This document shows, piece by piece, positions 63,646-64,000 of a stretch of DNA of 64,000 bases; position 1 is the first letter of the stretch, and each line of letters begins with the position of its first letter. This DNA comes from an uncultured Sphaerochaeta sp. (GTDB taxonomy: Bacteria > Spirochaetota > Spirochaetia > Sphaerochaetales > Sphaerochaetaceae). The stretch is from the NCBI RefSeq assembly GCF_963666015.1, contig NZ_OY762555.1, forward strand, positions 3,100,001 to 3,164,000, written 5' to 3'. Made by a program: the position numbers and the translations under genes. The notes under the pieces were generated by a model that was not told the origin of the DNA, did no database searches, and saw nothing but the letters and a program-made list of their open reading frames with translations.

Positions 63646-63665
63646 AGGGGACCTTAAGGTCCCCT
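63646..63665. terminator. 20-bp perfect palindrome between the permease gene and ybaK
   Basis: AGGGGACC-TTAA-GGTCCCCT, perfectly self-complementary, 25 bp after the permease stop on the minus strand. It forms a strong hairpin but lacks a long U-run; it is likely the terminator or attenuator between the ABC operon and ybaK. Confidence 0.55.
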
Positions 63666-63689
63666 CTTGATGACAGATAGAACTATGAA

Positions 63690-64000
63690 TTATTTGTCAT
63701 CAATGGCAAACGACGTTCCCAAGGCAGAAGGAGAGGCAAATGAGCCTTTTTTCTTCTGGTTGATGATGGTCATGGCCGCCAATGCAACAAGTGTGATCAG
63801 ATACGGTGAGAATCCAAGGAACTGGCTTGGGATGACCATCTTCAGTCCAGCAGCCTGTAGGCTGAACTGAAGACTGGTGATACCACCAAAAACCAGTGTT
63901 CCGATTACTACGCGCGCTGGGTTCCAGGTGGAGAAGATGACCAAGGCGATGACAATCCAGCCTTTTCCCCCAGTCATACCTTCATTCCAACTTGGGGTGA
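63690..64000 (-). CDS. ABC transporter permease, BmpD/YufQ type (partial)
   Basis: The C-terminal 103 residues of a sugar/nucleoside ABC permease; the frame continues past the window end. The segment TPSWNEGMTGGKGWIVIALVIF and GTLVFGGITSLQFSLQAAG are the late membrane helices of the YufQ/BmpD group (PnrABCDE/NupOPQ-like). The stop is at 63690. Cargo is a nucleoside or simple sugar. Confidence 0.85.
   Translation of the reverse strand, partial: TPSWNEGMTGGKGWIVIALVIFSTWNPARVVIGTLVFGGITSLQFSLQAAGLKMVIPSQFLGFSPYLITLVALAAMTIINQKKKGSFASPSALGTSFAIDDK

Overview
The window reads as one chromosomal stretch of a free-living or gut/anaerobe-type bacterium with compact, mixed-strand operons. Solute-binding proteins with 'FARGTEE'-type leader ends, sugar ABC systems that lack their own ATPase, a long-form PRPP synthetase and the overall gene style suggest a spirochaete, most likely Sphaerochaeta or a close relative. 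This assignment is an inference from protein flavour; no rRNA or tRNA gene is recognised in the window.

Layout. (1) 0.2-8.1 kb, core: tag glycosylase, a small membrane protein, a complete potD-potA-potB-potC spermidine/putrescine importer on the minus strand, two acetyltransferase-like genes and a methyltransferase. (2) 8.1-17.3 kb, accessory island: an accessory ssb gene with a structured leader, the C-terminal scrap of a probable type III restriction methylase joined to rhuM, a DUF4143 ATPase with a probable leaderless promoter, a 5'-truncated ssb, a 1508-residue nuclease-STAND NTPase resembling Avs antiphage proteins, and the 5' scrap of yet another ssb. No integrase or transposase is visible. 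The ssb copies and scraps mark the joints of the island. (3) 17.3-25.8 kb: metallo-hydrolase, RibD-like reductase, then a GH31 alpha-glycosidase operon (binding protein, two permeases, GH31) with a LacI repressor and matching operators. (4) 26.0-26.5 kb: a third, intact ssb with the same 103-nt leader. (5) 26.7-36.8 kb: a second glycan locus with a membrane AraC-type regulator, binding protein, a GH59 galactosylceramidase-like enzyme, and divergently two permeases plus a GH2 enzyme. (6) 36.9-54.4 kb: housekeeping (SDR, PhzF, RNase R, thioredoxin, argininosuccinate lyase, Na/Pi symporter, PRPP synthetase, aminotransferase, YjbQ, DMT and MFS transporters, a radical SAM-HhH protein). (7) 54.4-59.3 kb: an operon headed by an unknown 1130-residue protein carrying two different 18-bp minisatellites, followed by an inositol-phosphatase-like and a HAD gene. 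(8) 59.4-64.0 kb: RidA, a lone GcvT, an acyltransferase-like protein paired with a zinc-ribbon membrane protein, YbaK, and the end of a BmpD/YufQ-type sugar or nucleoside permease cut by the window edge.

The most interesting part is the ssb-marked island, above all the Avs-like gene at 12.2-16.7 kb. Next are the tandem-repeat acidic protein at 54.5-57.8 kb and the GH59/GH2 locus.
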